Notes under the pieces: model-generated
Databases searched by the model: none
What the model was told of the DNA's origin: nothing
Seen by the model: the letters and a program-made list of their open reading frames with translations, nothing else
Assembly: GCF_011043625.1 (NCBI RefSeq)
Contig: NZ_JAAKGT010000002.1
Span: 558,001-622,000, forward strand
Direction: 5' to 3'
DNA length: 64,000 bases
DNA from: Caulobacter sp. 602-2
GTDB taxonomy: Bacteria > Pseudomonadota > Alphaproteobacteria > Caulobacterales > Caulobacteraceae
Shown here: one piece after another, positions 61,970 through 64,000 of the stretch
How positions within the stretch are numbered: position 1 is the first letter of the stretch
Layout of the letters: each line of letters starts with the position of its first letter
Translations under genes and position numbers: made by a program

Positions 61970-62452
61970 ATGTCCGACCGTTACGAGCCGACCTCCGACT
62001 TTCTCAAGCTGGTCATCGCCGAGCGGGCGCCGCTGTCCGGCGCCGAAGGGGCCGAAGAGAACCTGCGCCGGCTGATCGCGCTGACCGCCGACGCCGACCG
62101 GGCGAACCGCGACTGGGCGGTCCTGCTGCTGTCCCAGGAAGAGGCCGACGGCCCGGATGTCCGCGAGGCGCTGCTGCGCGCGGCAAGGGACGAGGACGAC
62201 ATCGTCCAGGCCGAGGCGATGCTGGGCCTGGCCCAGCGCGACGCCAGCCTCGCCCTGCCCTTCGTGCAGGCGGCGCTCATGGCCAAGACCGTGGCGGCGC
62301 CCACGCTGGAGGCCGCCGCGCTGTGCGCCCATCCCTCGCTGATCGCCGACCTGAAGGTCTGGGCCGAGCCGTCGGACGACACCTATATCGACGCCCTGGC
62401 CGCCGAGGCGCTGGCGGCCTGCGCAGCGGCCTCTTCGCCGTCGGAGCAGTAA
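61970..62452 (+). CDS. HEAT-repeat-like protein
   Basis: 160 residues from the ATG at 61970. The sequence is a series of paired helices ([55 protein letters not shown]), typical of HEAT repeats used for protein-protein binding. Function unknown. It converges with the sensor kinase with a 7-base gap. Confidence 0.75.
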   Translation: MSDRYEPTSDFLKLVIAERAPLSGAEGAEENLRRLIALTADADRANRDWAVLLLSQEEADGPDVREALLRAARDEDDIVQAEAMLGLAQRDASLALPFVQAALMAKTVAAPTLEAAALCAHPSLIADLKVWAEPSDDTYIDALAAEALAACAAASSPSEQ

Positions 62453-62459
62453 GCGGGGC

Positions 62460-63866
62460 CTACTCGACGCGGGGCAGCACCAGGGCGACGCGCAGGCCCG
62501 GGCCCATGCCGTTGTACTCGCCCGGCCCCTCGGCCAGTTCCAGGCGGCCGCCATGCGAGGCGGCCACCGCCTGCACCAGCGACAGGCCAAGACCCGCCCC
62601 CGGCTCGCTGCGGCTGTTCTCCAGGCGCACGAAGCGCTGGACCACGCGGGCGCGGTCTTCCTCGGGCACGCCAGGACCGGTGTCGGTGACCGAGAACTCG
62701 AGTTCGCCAGACGAGCGGCGGCGCAGGCGCAGCATGATCGCGCCGCCCTCCGGCGTGTACTTGATGGCGTTGTCGAGCAGGTTGGCCAGGGCCTGGGCGA
62801 TGAACTCGCGATTGCCCCGCAGGGATAGGGCCGGCGTCACCTCGGCCTTGAAGTCCAGCCCCTTGTCCTCGCACGAGAACTCGTAGAGCTCGGCCATGTC
62901 GGTGGTCAGGTCGCTGGCGTCGAACGGCTTCTGGTCGGGCGCCTGGCCGGCGGCCTGCAGGCGGGCGATGGCGAGCACGGCGTTGAAGGTCTTGAGCACG
63001 CCGTCGGCGTCGGCCAGCGCCGTCTCCAGCGCCGCCACCGGGTCGCCCTTGCCGTTCTCGGCGTCGATCAGGGCCACCTCCATGCGGGCGCGCAGGCGGG
63101 TCAGGGGACTGCGCAGGTCGTGGGCGATGGCGTCGCCGGCGTGGCGCAGGCCGCCCATCAGCCGCTCGATGCGGTCGAGCATGTCGTTCAGGCCCTCGGC
63201 CAGTTCGTCATACTCGTCGCGGACGCCGCGGATCTTGGCGCGGGCGTGCAGGTCGCCGCCGCGCACGGCGTTCACCACGTCGACCAGGCCCTGCATGCTG
63301 CGGCTGACGTTGCGGCTGATCAGCACCCCGCCGGCCAGGCCCAGGATGATGACCAGCGCGCCGGCGCCCCACAGGGCCCGGACGATCTTCATCACATAGC
63401 CCTGGGACTCGGCGACATCGGCGCCGACGAACAGGATCTCGCCCCCCGCCAGGCGCTCCTGCACGCCGCGGGCCGGCCGCCGCACGGGCGCGCCGTCCAG
63501 GTCGGTCTCGGTCAGGGTGAAGGTGTCCCAGCTGGGGCCCACGCCGTTGAAGTCGTCCAGCGGCGAGGCCTCGATCGAGCCGGTGATCTTCTTGCCGGTC
63601 TTGTCGGCCAGGAAGTAGACGAACGGTCGCTCGCCGATCGAACGCTCGACCAGGGTCTGGTTCAGGGCGTTGATGCCGCCCTGGCGGTAGGCCGCCTCCA
63701 GGCTCTCCATCTCGCGGGTGATCTCGGCGTCGGCGCGCCGGTCAACCTCGCCGGCGGTGGCGATGTAGATGTAGCCGAGGAAGGCCGTCGCCGCGGCCGC
63801 GAACAGGGCCAGGAACAGCAGGGTCAGCCGGAACGGCGTGGAACGGACGAGGCGCGGCAGGCGCAT
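62460..63866 (-). CDS. Sensor histidine kinase
   Basis: A 468-residue membrane kinase. It has two helices (about 12-35, [20 protein letters not shown], and about 165-185, [20 protein letters not shown]) bounding a periplasmic domain. A HAMP domain and HisKA follow with His in [13 protein letters not shown], then HATPase_c ([41 protein letters not shown]). Its response regulator is presumably upstream or elsewhere: the next frame upstream is a ParE-like toxin, not a regulator. Confidence 0.92.
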   Translation of the reverse strand: MRLPRLVRSTPFRLTLLFLALFAAAATAFLGYIYIATAGEVDRRADAEITREMESLEAAYRQGGINALNQTLVERSIGERPFVYFLADKTGKKITGSIEASPLDDFNGVGPSWDTFTLTETDLDGAPVRRPARGVQERLAGGEILFVGADVAESQGYVMKIVRALWGAGALVIILGLAGGVLISRNVSRSMQGLVDVVNAVRGGDLHARAKIRGVRDEYDELAEGLNDMLDRIERLMGGLRHAGDAIAHDLRSPLTRLRARMEVALIDAENGKGDPVAALETALADADGVLKTFNAVLAIARLQAAGQAPDQKPFDASDLTTDMAELYEFSCEDKGLDFKAEVTPALSLRGNREFIAQALANLLDNAIKYTPEGGAIMLRLRRRSSGELEFSVTDTGPGVPEEDRARVVQRFVRLENSRSEPGAGLGLSLVQAVAASHGGRLELAEGPGEYNGMGPGLRVALVLPRVE

Positions 63867-63870
63867 GGTT

Positions 63871-64000
63871 TCAGGTCTTCTTGCCGATCAGAACGTCGAG
63901 GTCGCGCCGGCCATCCAAGACCCGAAGCACTTCGACGCCGCCCGTCACCGGACGATAGACGATGATCCACGGCTTGACGCTGTGAAGGCGCACGCCGCTG
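63871..64000 (-). CDS. ParE/RelE-type toxin, 3' part only
   Basis: The last 42 residues of a gene that starts beyond the window. The end, WIIVYRPVTGGVEVLRVLDG followed by RRDLDVLIGKKT, is the C-terminal part of the RelE/ParE fold. The antitoxin would lie upstream, outside the window. It lies only 4 bases from the sensor kinase start, so they may share a transcript. Confidence 0.7.
   Translation of the reverse strand, partial: SGVRLHSVKPWIIVYRPVTGGVEVLRVLDGRRDLDVLIGKKT

Overview
This is a GC-rich window with strong GC bias at third codon positions. It reads as a chromosomal (or large replicon) segment of an alphaproteobacterium of the Caulobacter/Brevundimonas type. The pointers are paired FecI/FecR and TonB systems with an STN-domain receptor, a caulonodin-like lasso-peptide locus with an isopeptidase and no exporter, soluble PAS chemoreceptors, and Caulobacter-style periplasmic peptidases and amidohydrolases. 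No rRNA, tRNA or CRISPR array was recognised.

Layout. 0-14.5 kb: the 3' end of a GroEL paralogue that lacks the GGM tail, a double-PAS cytoplasmic chemoreceptor, two secreted proteins sharing an undescribed N-terminal domain, a TraB-like membrane protein and an LprI-like protein. Next comes a minus-strand signalling operon (PAS chemoreceptor, RsbQ/D14-like hydrolase, PAS hybrid histidine kinase) and a run of one-component regulators (MarR/OhrR, LysR, AraC) with a RidA protein. 14.7-22.3 kb: a minus-strand defence-like island with a nitrilase-fold protein, a small middle component and a Rad50/SMC ATPase with a zinc hook, joined by 4-base overlaps (a Lamassu/ABC-three-component arrangement). 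A GHKL-ATPase/PD-(D/E)XK nuclease fusion follows. 23-28.2 kb: a fused double-permease ABC importer with its ATPase, an outer-membrane protein and an IS110-family element.

28.4-40.4 kb is the most informative region: a lasso-peptide production and recapture locus. Plus strand: fecI, fecR, STN-TonB receptor and lasso isopeptidase. Minus strand, converging on it: a GntR regulator, three precursor genes too short for routine gene calling, the B protease and the C cyclase. Two copies of a GATAT-N7-ATATC operator precede the precursors. Two paralogous XRE repressors share another operator, one copy of which lies in the divergent promoter of fecI. The likely logic is that the precursors are matured by B and C to nine-residue-ring lasso peptides, leave by an exporter not encoded here, return through the TonB receptor under sigma/anti-sigma control, and are linearised by the isopeptidase.

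40.4-49.9 kb is accessory: DUF6499/DUF2285-type proteins usual in integrative elements, a TetR-controlled SnoaL-like operon with a perfect operator, a hemerythrin fused to an RD-rich repeat protein, small hypotheticals, and a tyrosine integrase beside a radC gene whose 3' third is missing. The element therefore probably entered at radC. 50-64 kb looks like core chromosome: MetNI and MetQ methionine uptake, peptidase S9, DUF4236 protein, amidohydrolase, Tat-exported alpha/beta hydrolase, HEAT-like protein, sensor kinase and a partial ParE-type toxin.
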